The notes beneath the pieces are model-generated. The model did not search any database, was not told where the DNA came from, and saw only the letters and a list, made by a program, of their open reading frames with translations. A stretch of 27,847 bases of DNA from an uncultured Hyphomicrobiales bacterium. GTDB lineage: Bacteria > Pseudomonadota > Alphaproteobacteria > Rhizobiales > Beijerinckiaceae. This document shows positions 1 to 7,371 of the stretch, in pieces. The stretch spans positions 1 through 27,847 of the forward strand of contig CAIXDD010000534.1 in assembly GCA_903918155.1 (NCBI GenBank), in the 5' to 3' direction. The position numbers and the translations under genes are program-made. How positions within the stretch are numbered: the stretch's first letter is position 1; each line of letters starts with the position of its first letter.

Positions 1-328
1 CGCCGATGAAGTTCTTCGGGAACATCTCCGACACGCGGTAGATGAGATCGTTGCAGACGCGCGTCCAGTTCTCGCTGGTCTTCTGATCGCCCACATGGTG
101 GGCCATGCCGGCCGCGCGCGGCGAGAAGATCGTGAGGTCGCTGCCGCGGGACTGCTGGATGCGAAGCTGTCCCTTCTCGATCGTCTCGCGCAGCTGGTCA
201 TCGGTGATCTTGGGCGCGGGGGTCGGCAGGGTGCGGTTGCCGTCAGCAAGCCCGGCGAGCTGGCGGTCGCGCCAGGATTCGAGCTCTGCGGGCGCGGTGG
301 TGTAATGGCCGTGGCAGTCAATGATCAT
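1..328 (-). CDS. ligJ: 4-oxalomesaconate hydratase (LigJ-type amidohydrolase), N-terminal part
   Basis: The first 109 residues are visible and the rest lies left of the window. The product opens with MIIDCHGHYT, giving the amidohydrolase-2 metal motif H-x-H at residues 6 and 8. It continues with a stretch ending TIFSPRAAGMAHHVGD that closely resembles what I remember of LigJ from Sphingobium SYK-6. LigJ hydrates 4-oxalomesaconate to 4-carboxy-4-hydroxy-2-oxoadipate in the protocatechuate 4,5-cleavage and gallate pathways, in the cytoplasm. The ATG at 328 is preceded by a GAAGG ribosome-binding site. A 12-bp tandem repeat and a perfect palindrome lie in the 202 bp upstream. It follows the MetE-like and FAD monooxygenase genes on the same strand, so it may be transcribed with them or from its own promoter. 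A related ACMSD-family decarboxylase is the main alternative. Family call is firm and exact substrate is inferred. Confidence 0.82.
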   Translation of the reverse strand, partial: MIIDCHGHYTTAPAELESWRDRQLAGLADGNRTLPTPAPKITDDQLRETIEKGQLRIQQSRGSDLTIFSPRAAGMAHHVGDQKTSENWTRVCNDLIYRVSEMFPKNFIG

Positions 329-354
329 TGTGTCGGACCTTCGTGGCGAACGTG

Positions 355-378
355 TTGAATGTCTTGTTGAATGTCTTG
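355..378. repeat. Two exact tandem copies of a 12-bp unit upstream of ligJ
   Basis: TTGAATGTCTTG occurs twice back to back at 355-366 and 367-378, beginning 27 bp upstream of the ligJ ATG. On the minus strand each unit reads CAAGACATTCAA. An exact direct repeat this close to a start codon suggests a regulator-binding region or a recent slippage duplication. Function is inferred only. Confidence 0.6.
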
Positions 379-487
379 CATCCCGTTCACCGCGCGGAGC
401 CTGGCTCAGCCTCCTCCCGGCGACCATCGATGCGCCGCGCGCACAATGGACGCCAAGGCTCGGGAATGCAACGGGCGGGGTTGGCGC

Positions 488-518
488 AACGGCCATTGTG
501 CGGCGCACAATGGCCGTT
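488..518. repeat. Perfect 14-bp inverted repeat (hairpin or operator) between metE-like gene and ligJ
   Basis: The left arm AACGGCCATTGTGC (488-501) and right arm GCACAATGGCCGTT (505-518) are exact reverse complements separated by GGC. The palindrome lies 12 bp beyond the stop codon of the minus-strand MetE-like gene. No T-run follows on the minus strand (CGCCAACC comes next), so it is not a classical intrinsic terminator. The core GCACAATGG also occurs alone at 441-449. Either an operator for a dimeric regulator or an RNA 3'-end hairpin would fit. Confidence 0.65.
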
Positions 519-530
519 CGTTTCGGACGC

Positions 531-1655
531 TCAGGCGCCCCAGACTTCGCGCGCGGTCTCCACCACGAGCTTGAGTTTCGCGATCTGCTCGTCGATGGTC
601 ATCGCCATGCCTTCAATGCCGCTGGAGAAGCCGCATTGCGGCGAAAGGGCGAGCTGATCGAGCGGTACGACCTTCGACGCCTCCTCGATGCGACGCTTGA
701 TCACGTCCTTCGATTCGAGCGCGCCGTTCTTGGTGGTGATGAGGCCCAGGACGACCGTTTTCCCCTTCGACAGGAAGCGCAGCGGATCGAACCCGCCGGC
801 GCGGTCGCTGTCATATTCCAGGAAATAGCCGTCCATATTGATCTGCGACAGCAGCACCTCGGCGACCGGCTCGTAACCGCCTTCGGCCACCCATGCGCCG
901 CCGTAATTGCCGCGGCACAGATGCATGCAGACCACCATGTCGTCGGGCTTGCCCGCGACCACGTCGTTCAGTAGCTTCGCATAAGTGCGCAGCAATTGAT
1001 CCGGGTCTTCTCCCAGGCTGCGGGCGTGATCGCGCAGGGCCGGGTCGCACAGATAGGCCAGATTGGTCTCGTCGATCTGCAGATAGCGGCAGCCGGCGGC
1101 GGCCAGATCGGCGATCTCCTCGCGATAGACCCGGGCGAGATCGGCGTAGAATTCCTCGATCGTCGGATAGGCGGTCTTGTCGATGGCGTCGCGGCCGCCG
1201 CGGAAATGCAGCAGGGTCGGCGAGGGAATCGTGATCTTCGGCGTCGATTGCGGCGAGATGACCGTCTTCAGGAATTTGAAATCCTCGACGAAGATGGGCC
1301 GCACGCGCTCCAGCTTGCCGGTGATCTGCATCGTCGGCGGCTGCTGAAGGGAGACGCCGTCCGCGCGGTGAAAGCGAACGGGCACTTTCGAGGGCATGAG
1401 CGAGACGTTCTTGAAGCTCAGCAGGAAGTCCCGCTGCCAGCCGCCGCGGTTATATTCGCCGTCTGTGACGCCCTTGAAGCCGATCTCTTCCTGCAGTTTC
1501 ACGACGCCGGGAATGGCCGCCTGCTGGATTTTCTTGAGTTCGCTTTCTGAGATTTTATTGGCTTCGAAATCCTTCCGCGCCTGACGCACGTTGTCGGGAC
1601 GGATCAGGGAGCCGACCTGGTCGGCGCGGAACGGCGGTTTGCTTCTCTCGGACAT
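531..1655 (-). CDS. MetE C-terminal-domain-like protein (cobalamin-independent methionine synthase II family), paralogue 1
   Basis: This 374-residue protein matches only the C-terminal catalytic barrel of MetE; full MetE is about 750 residues. The expected zinc ligands are present: H245 and C247 (MHLCRGNY), E280 (GYFLEYDSD) and C341 (SPQCGF). QIDETN near residue 193 corresponds to the substrate-binding IDE segment. In this superfamily the zinc binds and activates a thiol, as in methionine synthase or epoxyalkane:coenzyme M transferase. The usual two-domain folate-binding architecture is missing, so methyl donor and acceptor are unknown. The ATG at 1655 has GGGGGAA four bases upstream. It lies 64 bp after the FAD monooxygenase on the same strand, implying co-transcription. 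Methyl or alkyl transfer linked to a methoxylated aromatic is a hypothesis from context. A methionine-synthesis backup is the alternative. Confidence 0.85.
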   Translation of the reverse strand: MSERSKPPFRADQVGSLIRPDNVRQARKDFEANKISESELKKIQQAAIPGVVKLQEEIGFKGVTDGEYNRGGWQRDFLLSFKNVSLMPSKVPVRFHRADGVSLQQPPTMQITGKLERVRPIFVEDFKFLKTVISPQSTPKITIPSPTLLHFRGGRDAIDKTAYPTIEEFYADLARVYREEIADLAAAGCRYLQIDETNLAYLCDPALRDHARSLGEDPDQLLRTYAKLLNDVVAGKPDDMVVCMHLCRGNYGGAWVAEGGYEPVAEVLLSQINMDGYFLEYDSDRAGGFDPLRFLSKGKTVVLGLITTKNGALESKDVIKRRIEEASKVVPLDQLALSPQCGFSSGIEGMAMTIDEQIAKLKLVVETAREVWGA

Positions 1656-1719
1656 GTTTCCCCCAACGCTTCTCGGCGTTTGCGTGAACGAACGTTATTA
1701 AACGCGGCCCGCCCGCGAA

Positions 1720-2916
1720 TCAAATCGCGGCGCGCGTGGCGTCATATTCAAACAGCCAGTCGTAGCGCGTGCGCGTTTTCTCCGGCGCCCACTCTTGTTC
1801 CATATATCCCACCGCCGCAGGACCATCCGCGAGAACGGGATTGTGGAACCGCTTTCCGGCGGCGTTCGAGCCGTTGACGATCGCGGTGGCGCGTTCGACG
1901 CGCGCGCGCTGGAACGCGCCGAGCGCTTCCTCCACATCGGCGTAAGCGTCGAGGCAGCGAGCCAGAACGAAACCGTCCTCGATCGCCATGATCGCGCCCT
2001 GCGCCAGGAAGGGCAGGGTCGGATGGCAGGAATCCCCGAGCAAGGTGACGCGGCCCTGCGTCCATGTTTGCAGGGGCGCGCGGCCCACCAGCGCCCATTT
2101 ATAGGGTTGGTCCACTTTCGAAATGATCTCGTGGATCAAGGGATGCCAGCCCGGAAAATCAGCGGCGCATTCTTCTTTCGATCCCGCCGTATTCCATGAT
2201 TCCTGCGTCCAGTCCGATCTTTCGCCGAAGCCGACGAAATTCAGAATCTCGCCGCCGCGCAACGGATAAGTGATCACATGGCCGCCCGGGCCCACCCAAT
2301 TCGTGCCCACGAGCCTCTGCAATTCGGGCGACAGCGCCTTGCGTGGCGCAAGCCCGCGCCAGGCGATGATGCCGAGGAATTCGCTGCGTCCCGCATCGAA
2401 CATCTGCTGGCGCAGGCGCGAATGCACGCCGTCGGCGCCGACGACGCAATCGCCCTCGATCGCGCGGCCGTCCTCCAAGCGCAGCGTCACGCGCGAGCCC
2501 GATTGCGTGAAGCCCATGCAGCGCGCGCTCGTGTGGATCGCATCCTTCTTGAGCGCGAGAACCGCATCGCGCAGCGTCGCATGCAGGTCGCCTCTGTGCA
2601 CGAACCAATAGGGGGCTCCGAAGCGGCGAATCGAGTCCTCGCCGAGATCGAACAATTTGAAAGCCTGACCCGTGTTCCAGAGCCGCACTTCCTTGCCCGC
2701 CGCCTCGCAGACGACCTCTTTCAGCCGTTGCTCAAGCCCCAATGCGATGAGAACGCGCGAGCCATTGGCCGCGATCTGCACGCCGGCGCCGAATTCCAGC
2801 AATTGCGGGGCCTGCTCGAACACGTCCACGTCGTAGCCGCGCTGCAGCAAGGCTAGAGCCGCAGTCAATCCGCCGATGCCCGCGCCCGCTATCAGCACAT
2901 GAGGCTTTGTCGCCAA
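1720..2916 (-). CDS. FAD-dependent aromatic hydroxylase (salicylate / 3-hydroxybenzoate 6-hydroxylase family)
   Basis: This class A flavoprotein monooxygenase has 398 residues. It shows the N-terminal Rossmann motif GAGIGGLTAA (residues 11-20), an acidic strand end VFEQAP near 33, the VGADGVHSRLR motif near 159-169 and the FAD-ribityl motif GDSCHPTLPFLAQGA near 294-308. This layout fits salicylate hydroxylase, 3-hydroxybenzoate 6-hydroxylase and related NAD(P)H-dependent ring hydroxylases. The start was set at TTG (2916) because AGGAGGG lies five bases upstream; the longer frame would run into the divergent cupin gene and has no such site. It is the first gene of a minus-strand run with the MetE-like gene and probably ligJ. 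It could hydroxylate, or hydroxylate with decarboxylation, a benzoate-type intermediate. The substrate cannot be read from the sequence. Confidence 0.85.
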   Translation of the reverse strand: MATKPHVLIAGAGIGGLTAALALLQRGYDVDVFEQAPQLLEFGAGVQIAANGSRVLIALGLEQRLKEVVCEAAGKEVRLWNTGQAFKLFDLGEDSIRRFGAPYWFVHRGDLHATLRDAVLALKKDAIHTSARCMGFTQSGSRVTLRLEDGRAIEGDCVVGADGVHSRLRQQMFDAGRSEFLGIIAWRGLAPRKALSPELQRLVGTNWVGPGGHVITYPLRGGEILNFVGFGERSDWTQESWNTAGSKEECAADFPGWHPLIHEIISKVDQPYKWALVGRAPLQTWTQGRVTLLGDSCHPTLPFLAQGAIMAIEDGFVLARCLDAYADVEEALGAFQRARVERATAIVNGSNAAGKRFHNPVLADGPAAVGYMEQEWAPEKTRTRYDWLFEYDATRAAI

Positions 2917-2957
2917 AGCGCCCTCCTGTTGTTTCGATCCCTCCCTTCTTCCTAGCG

Positions 2958-2963
2958 TTGACA
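2958..2963 (+). promoter_or_regulatory. Candidate -35 element in the cupin / FAD-hydroxylase divergent region
   Basis: A perfect TTGACA stands in the 95-bp gap between the divergent starts at 2916 and 3012. I see no convincing -10 box 16-18 bases downstream, so the promoter call is weak. The same gap carries AATGTCATT (2993-3001), a short dyad just before the cupin ribosome-binding site. Confidence 0.3.
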
Positions 2964-3011
2964 AGGCGGGAGGAAAACCGAAAGCTGCGGCGAATGTCAT
3001 TTGGGGGAAAC

Positions 3012-3569
3012 ATGCTGCGCCAGACACGCCGGGTCATCGCCGACCATGACGCGACAGGAAAAGCCGTCATCGTCGAAGACGGATTCGCTCCCAACGTGAA
3101 GGCGCGCGCCGCCGGAAATCTGACGTCGACGCTGCTCTGGGTGACCGAAGAAACGCCGGTGAATCTGGAGACTCGGGCCGACCCGACGCTCGCCGATCGC
3201 GCCGTCGGGCCGCCGCGCAACGGCTCCATCCTGCGCATCGTGGATTTTCCGCCTGCGGCTGAGTCTGGACCGGTGGACAATTCAGCCATGTTGAAAGAGA
3301 TGGGCATTCACGAATCGTCTGCCTCGCCGCCGCGTCACGCCTCGATGCATCGCACCCGCAGCATTGACTACGCCATCGTGCTCGAGGGCGAGATCGATAT
3401 GTTGCTCGACGATTCGGAAGTTCATCTGAAGGCCGGGGACGTTCTGATCCAGAAGGCGACCAATCATGCGTGGGTGAACAATTCATCCGCCAATTGCCGC
3501 ATCGCCTTCGTCCTCATCGATGCGCATGAGCCTGCGGCGTGGGCCAAAGCCCAATCGGGAAATCACTAA
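3012..3569 (+). CDS. Small cupin-domain protein
   Basis: This 185-residue protein has a single cupin barrel in its second half. Motif 1 is around residues 107-126, with H109 and H113 and aspartate 119 where a glutamate is common. Motif 2 is GDVLIQKATNHAWVN (142-156), with H152 as a likely metal ligand. The ATG at 3012 was chosen over an upstream frame start because GGGGGAA lies just before it, in a 14-base context identical to that of the minus-strand MetE-like gene. Such cupins often accompany aromatic catabolism genes, but I do not recognise a specific reaction. It is shorter than gentisate dioxygenase, which has two cupin domains. It may be a small oxygenase, an isomerase or a ligand-binding accessory. 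It is divergent from the FAD hydroxylase and lies 96 bp ahead of the molybdenum hydroxylase gene. Confidence 0.8.
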   Translation: MLRQTRRVIADHDATGKAVIVEDGFAPNVKARAAGNLTSTLLWVTEETPVNLETRADPTLADRAVGPPRNGSILRIVDFPPAAESGPVDNSAMLKEMGIHESSASPPRHASMHRTRSIDYAIVLEGEIDMLLDDSEVHLKAGDVLIQKATNHAWVNNSSANCRIAFVLIDAHEPAAWAKAQSGNH

Positions 3570-3631
3570 CGCGCATCCTCCGCGTCTTGGACATCTGCGA
3601 GGCGCGGGGTAGAACACGCGCAAAACGCGCG

Positions 3632-3649
3632 CCGCCGCGAGCGCGGCGG
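3632..3649. other. GC-rich hairpin before the molybdenum hydroxylase gene
   Basis: CCGCCGCG (3632-3639) and CGCGGCGG (3642-3649) pair perfectly around a two-base gap, ending just ahead of the GAGGT ribosome-binding site of the next gene. There is no T-run. It may reduce read-through or tune translation, or it may have no role. Confidence 0.35.
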
Positions 3650-3665
3650 ACCTGAGGTCTCTTGC

Positions 3666-6053
3666 ATGACAAGCCACGCCGAAACGGACGATCTGGAGAG
3701 CGGCCCCTGGGTGGGGCGGCCCCTCCCGCGGTTCGAAGACCTGCGTCTCGTTCAGGGCGCAGGCCGCTATTCGGACGACATCACCGCGCCCGATCAGGCC
3801 TGCGCGGTCTTCCTTCGCTCGCCGCACGCCCATGCGATCCTCCGCGCCATCGATTGCGAGACCGCGCGCGGCATGCCCGGCGTGCTCGCGATCCTGACGG
3901 CGAAAGATTACGTGGCCGACGGCTGCGGCCCGATTCCGGTGACGCCCGTGCCGGCGGGCGCGCTCGATGTCGACGATCCGGCCTTCAAGCCCACGTCGCA
4001 ACGGCCCATTTTCAAATCAGCCCAATGGCCGCTCGCCAAGGAGCGGGTGCTTTATCCCGGCGAGCCCGTCGCGATGGTCGTGGCGGTGTCCGCGCATGCG
4101 GCGCGAGACGCCGCCGAGGCCATTCTCGTTTCCTACGAACCGCTGCCTGCGGCGACGAGCGCGCAGGAGGCGATGAAGCCTGACGCGACGAGTCTTCATC
4201 CCGAAGCGGCCGACAATATCGCTTTCGAAAACGATTTCGGCGACCATGCGGAAGCGGAGCGCCTGCTTGCGGGCGCCCATGTCGTGATCGAAGAGACATA
4301 TCGCAATCCGCGCATCGTCGTCGCCTTTATGGAGCCGCGCTCCGGCGTCGCGGAATTCGAGCCCGATACGGGCCGCGTCTCCCTCCATACCGGATGCCAG
4401 GGCGTGCATCGCGTGCGCATGGGCGTCTGCGGCGCGTTGAAGCTGGAGCAGGATCAGCTGCGCGTGACATGCCCGGACACGGGCGGGGGATTCGGCTCGC
4501 GCACCGATCCTTATCCTGAGCAAGTGTGCATCGTCTGGGCCGCGCGCCGCCTGAAGCGCGCCGTCAAATGGACCAATGACCGCACGGAATCGATCCTCAC
4601 CGATTATCAGGGGCGCGACATCGTCACGCGCACGCGCGTGGGTTTCGACAAGGACGGCCGCATCCTCGGCATGGCGCTGGACATCACCGGCGCGGTGGGA
4701 GCGCATACGGTCTCCTTCGTGCAGCTGCATAACACCTATCGCATCGCGCCGGGCGTCTACCGCGTGGCCGTCGCGGGCGTGCGCGTTCGCGGCGTGATGA
4801 CGAACACGACGCCGACCGGCCCGTTTCGCGGGGCGGGCCGGCCCGAGGCGACGCTCGCCATCGAGCGATCGCTCGATCTGGCGGCGGCGCGGCTCCAAAT
4901 GGATCGCATCGAGATCCGCAAGCGCAATCTCGTCACGCGAAAGGAATTTCCCTATCGCACCGCTGCGGGCCTCACTTACGACAGCGGCGATTTCGCCGGC
5001 AATATGCGCAAGGTTTTGGACGCGGCGGATTGGAAAGGCTTCGAACGGCGCCGGAAAGCCGCCCTGAAGCGCGGCCTGCTCGCCGGCATCGGCCTCGCCA
5101 ATTACATCGAATGCCCCGTGGGCGCCCCTCATGAACGCGTCGACTTGCGCGTCAATTCGCAGGACGGCCGCATCGACCTGACGATCGGCACCCAATCCAC
5201 CGGGCAGGGGCATGAGACCTCTTTCGCGCAGGTGATCGCCGACATGTTCGGCGTGCGTCCGCACGACGTGCGCCTGATCGTCAGCGACACGGACAAGGTC
5301 GTCTCCGGCGGCGGCTCGCATTCCGACCGCTCCATGCGCATCGGCGGCGCGCTGATGACGGATGCGGGCGCGCAGATCGTGCAGAAGGCCCGACGCATCG
5401 CTGCGCGCCTTCTCGAATGCGAAGAGCGCGCCATTCGTTTCGAGGACGGGCTGTTCGCGGCGCCGGGAAAAAATCAGCGCTTTGGCGTCTTCGATCTCGC
5501 GCGGGCGTCCGAGGAGTCTCCGCTCCTGCCGCAGGAGCTTCGCGGAGGCTTGCTCGCGACCGCCGCGATGCGCGGCCGCATTCCCGCTTATCCGACGGGG
5601 GCTGCGGTCTGCGAATTGGAGATCGATCCGGAAACGGGCGTCGTCGCCATCGTCCGCTATACGCAGGTCGACGATGCGGGACAGCCCATCAATCCGCTCA
5701 TCCTTCATGGGCAGGTTCACGGCGGCATCGTGCAGGGCGTCGGCCAGGCGCTGGTCGAACATCACGCGTATGATTCGGAGGGTCAGGTGATCTCCGCCTC
5801 CTTCATGGACTACGCCATGCCGCGCGCCGATCTCGTGCCCTCCTTCGACGTGCAATTGTCGGAAGATCCGACCAAGGGCAATCCTTTGCGCATCAAGGGC
5901 GGCGGCGAGGGCGGCACGACGCCTGCGCCTGCCGCGGTGATGAACGCGGTCTGTGACGCGCTGACGGGCGTTGGCGTGGCGCGGTTCGACATGCCGGCGA
6001 CCCCGCACCGGGTCTGGCGCGCGATTCGCGCGGCTGCGGTGGGCAAGGCCTAG
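3666..6053 (+). CDS. Xanthine dehydrogenase/aldehyde oxidase-family molybdopterin-binding large subunit (orphan)
   Basis: This 795-residue protein is a molybdenum hydroxylase large subunit. It carries the molybdopterin loop GGGFGSRTDPYPEQ near 273-286, GPFRGAGRPEA near 385-395, GQGHET further on, and GGGEGG with the predicted catalytic glutamate E748. The AYxCSFR active-site loop of true form I CO dehydrogenase is absent, so an aldehyde oxidoreductase or aromatic hydroxylase is more likely. These enzymes normally need a [2Fe-2S] small subunit and an FAD medium subunit, and neither is encoded anywhere in the window. Initiation is at the ATG at 3666 with GAGGT about nine bases upstream. Neighbours suggest oxidation of an aromatic aldehyde or ring. 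No vanillin dehydrogenase is seen here, so vanillin-type oxidation is a possible role. Confidence 0.88.
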   Translation: MTSHAETDDLESGPWVGRPLPRFEDLRLVQGAGRYSDDITAPDQACAVFLRSPHAHAILRAIDCETARGMPGVLAILTAKDYVADGCGPIPVTPVPAGALDVDDPAFKPTSQRPIFKSAQWPLAKERVLYPGEPVAMVVAVSAHAARDAAEAILVSYEPLPAATSAQEAMKPDATSLHPEAADNIAFENDFGDHAEAERLLAGAHVVIEETYRNPRIVVAFMEPRSGVAEFEPDTGRVSLHTGCQGVHRVRMGVCGALKLEQDQLRVTCPDTGGGFGSRTDPYPEQVCIVWAARRLKRAVKWTNDRTESILTDYQGRDIVTRTRVGFDKDGRILGMALDITGAVGAHTVSFVQLHNTYRIAPGVYRVAVAGVRVRGVMTNTTPTGPFRGAGRPEATLAIERSLDLAAARLQMDRIEIRKRNLVTRKEFPYRTAAGLTYDSGDFAGNMRKVLDAADWKGFERRRKAALKRGLLAGIGLANYIECPVGAPHERVDLRVNSQDGRIDLTIGTQSTGQGHETSFAQVIADMFGVRPHDVRLIVSDTDKVVSGGGSHSDRSMRIGGALMTDAGAQIVQKARRIAARLLECEERAIRFEDGLFAAPGKNQRFGVFDLARASEESPLLPQELRGGLLATAAMRGRIPAYPTGAAVCELEIDPETGVVAIVRYTQVDDAGQPINPLILHGQVHGGIVQGVGQALVEHHAYDSEGQVISASFMDYAMPRADLVPSFDVQLSEDPTKGNPLRIKGGGEGGTTPAPAAVMNAVCDALTGVGVARFDMPATPHRVWRAIRAAAVGKA

Positions 6054-6139
6054 CGAGAGACGTTGCGCCTGCCCACGCGCTACACTAGAACGCTGCCCAC
6101 CACCGAGCGCTCGAGACCGCTCCAAGGGGGAGGTTCGCC

Positions 6140-7306
6140 GTGAAGCATAGCACCGACCGCATTTTGACGACGCATGTGGGAAGCCTGATTCGTCCCCAAT
6201 CCGTCGTCGATCATCTGCGCGCGAAACAGGCCGGCCAGGCCGTGGACGAAGCGGCTCATCAGGCGAAGCTCAAGGACGAGGTGAAAACCGTCGTCGCGCA
6301 GCAGAAAGCCGCAGGCATCGACCTCCCCAGCGACGGCGAGTTCGGCAAGGGCATTTCCTGGTCGCAATATGTCATCGAGCGCATGAGCGGCTTCGAGCGT
6401 CGTCCCTTCAGCGGCGAGAATTCCTGGCGGCGCGGCGCGGACCGCACGCGCTTCTCGGCCTTCTACGACGAGATGGACGCCAAGGAAGGCATGGCGACGA
6501 CGATGGATTCGGTCTGCGTCGCCCCCATCGAATATACCGGGTTCGCTGCGGTTCAGCGCGACATCGACAATATGAAGGCCGCAATGGCCGCCAATGGCGT
6601 CGAAGAAGGCTTTCTGCCGGTCGCCTCGCCCGCCAGCGTGATCCCCGATCGCCGCAATGAATATTACAAGAGCGAAGACGACATCATGCAGGCGATCGCG
6701 ACTGCGATGAACGCCGAATACAAGGCGATCGTCGAGTCCGGCCTGCTCGTGCAGCTCGACGACGCCCGTCTCGCCGTCACCTATGATCGCATGGTCCCGC
6801 CCGCCAGCACTGAAGACTACATGAAATGGGTGGGCAAGCAGGTCGAGCTGATCAATTATTCATTGCGCGGCATTCCGGAAGATCGCGTACGCTATCACGT
6901 CTGCTGGGGAAGCTGGAACGGCCCGCATACGACCGACATTCCCCTGCGCACGCTGCTGGACGAGATCTACAAGATCAAGGCCGGCTGTTTCGTCATCGAA
7001 GGCGCCAATCCGCGCCATGAGCACGAATGGAAAGTGTGGGGCGAGAAGAAGCCCGCGCCGGGCCGCATCCTCGCCACGGGCGTCATCAGCCACGCCACGA
7101 ATGTGGTGGAGCATCCCGAGCTTGTGGCGGAACGCATCGTGCGCATCGCTAAATTGATCGGGCGCGAGAACGTGATCGCGGGCACCGATTGCGGCTTTGC
7201 GCAGGGCCCGTTTTATCGTCGCGTCCATCCCTCGATCATGTGGGCGAAATTCGAGGCTCTTTCCGAGGGCGCGCGTCTCGCCAGCAAGGAATTGTGGGGC
7301 AAGTGA
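6140..7306 (+). CDS. MetE C-terminal-domain-like protein, paralogue 2
   Basis: This 388-residue protein is a second MetE catalytic-barrel homologue, clearly divergent from the one at 531-1655. The zinc ligand set is intact: H253 and C255 (YHVCWGSW), E287 (VIEGAN) and C351 (GTDCGF). It keeps the N-terminal THVGSLIRP sequence shared with paralogue 1 (QVGSLIRP). The GTG at 6140 has AAGGGGGAGG about six bases upstream. It is 86 bp after the molybdenum hydroxylase on the same strand and ends just before a strong terminator, so it probably closes the cupin-molybdoenzyme transcript. Lacking the second MetE domain, it may act as an alkyl or methyl transferase with an unknown partner. Family membership is secure and function is not. 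Confidence 0.86.
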   Translation: MKHSTDRILTTHVGSLIRPQSVVDHLRAKQAGQAVDEAAHQAKLKDEVKTVVAQQKAAGIDLPSDGEFGKGISWSQYVIERMSGFERRPFSGENSWRRGADRTRFSAFYDEMDAKEGMATTMDSVCVAPIEYTGFAAVQRDIDNMKAAMAANGVEEGFLPVASPASVIPDRRNEYYKSEDDIMQAIATAMNAEYKAIVESGLLVQLDDARLAVTYDRMVPPASTEDYMKWVGKQVELINYSLRGIPEDRVRYHVCWGSWNGPHTTDIPLRTLLDEIYKIKAGCFVIEGANPRHEHEWKVWGEKKPAPGRILATGVISHATNVVEHPELVAERIVRIAKLIGRENVIAGTDCGFAQGPFYRRVHPSIMWAKFEALSEGARLASKELWGK

Positions 7307-7336
7307 GCGCGTAGCCTCGCGCTTCGTCCTTGCAAA

Positions 7337-7371
7337 AAGAAAGGCCGGCTTTCGCCGGCCTTTCTTATTTT
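7337..7371. terminator. Bidirectional intrinsic terminator
   Basis: AAGAAAGGCCGGC (7337-7349) and GCCGGCCTTTCTT (7354-7366) form a perfect 13-bp stem with a TTTC loop. ATTTT follows on the plus strand. On the minus strand the stem ends in CTTTCTTTTT. It separates two convergent genes and overlaps the stop codon of the extradiol dioxygenase. Confidence 0.92.

Noticed and set aside
2917..3027. Longer N-terminus for the FAD hydroxylase starting at 3027
   Set aside because: It would overlap the divergent cupin start, lacks a ribosome-binding site and puts 37 extra residues ahead of the flavin-binding strand, whereas TTG at 2916 has AGGAGGG at the right distance.
3666..6053. Aerobic CO dehydrogenase (CoxL) identity
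   Set aside because: The form I AYxCSFR loop is absent and the coxS/coxM partners are missing, so only the broader family is supported.
4017..6125. Long antisense open frame (702 codons) opposite the molybdenum hydroxylase gene
   Set aside because: It mirrors the true gene's codon bias, has no ribosome-binding site or recognisable domain, and its sequence is rich in Arg, Ala and His as expected for a shadow frame.
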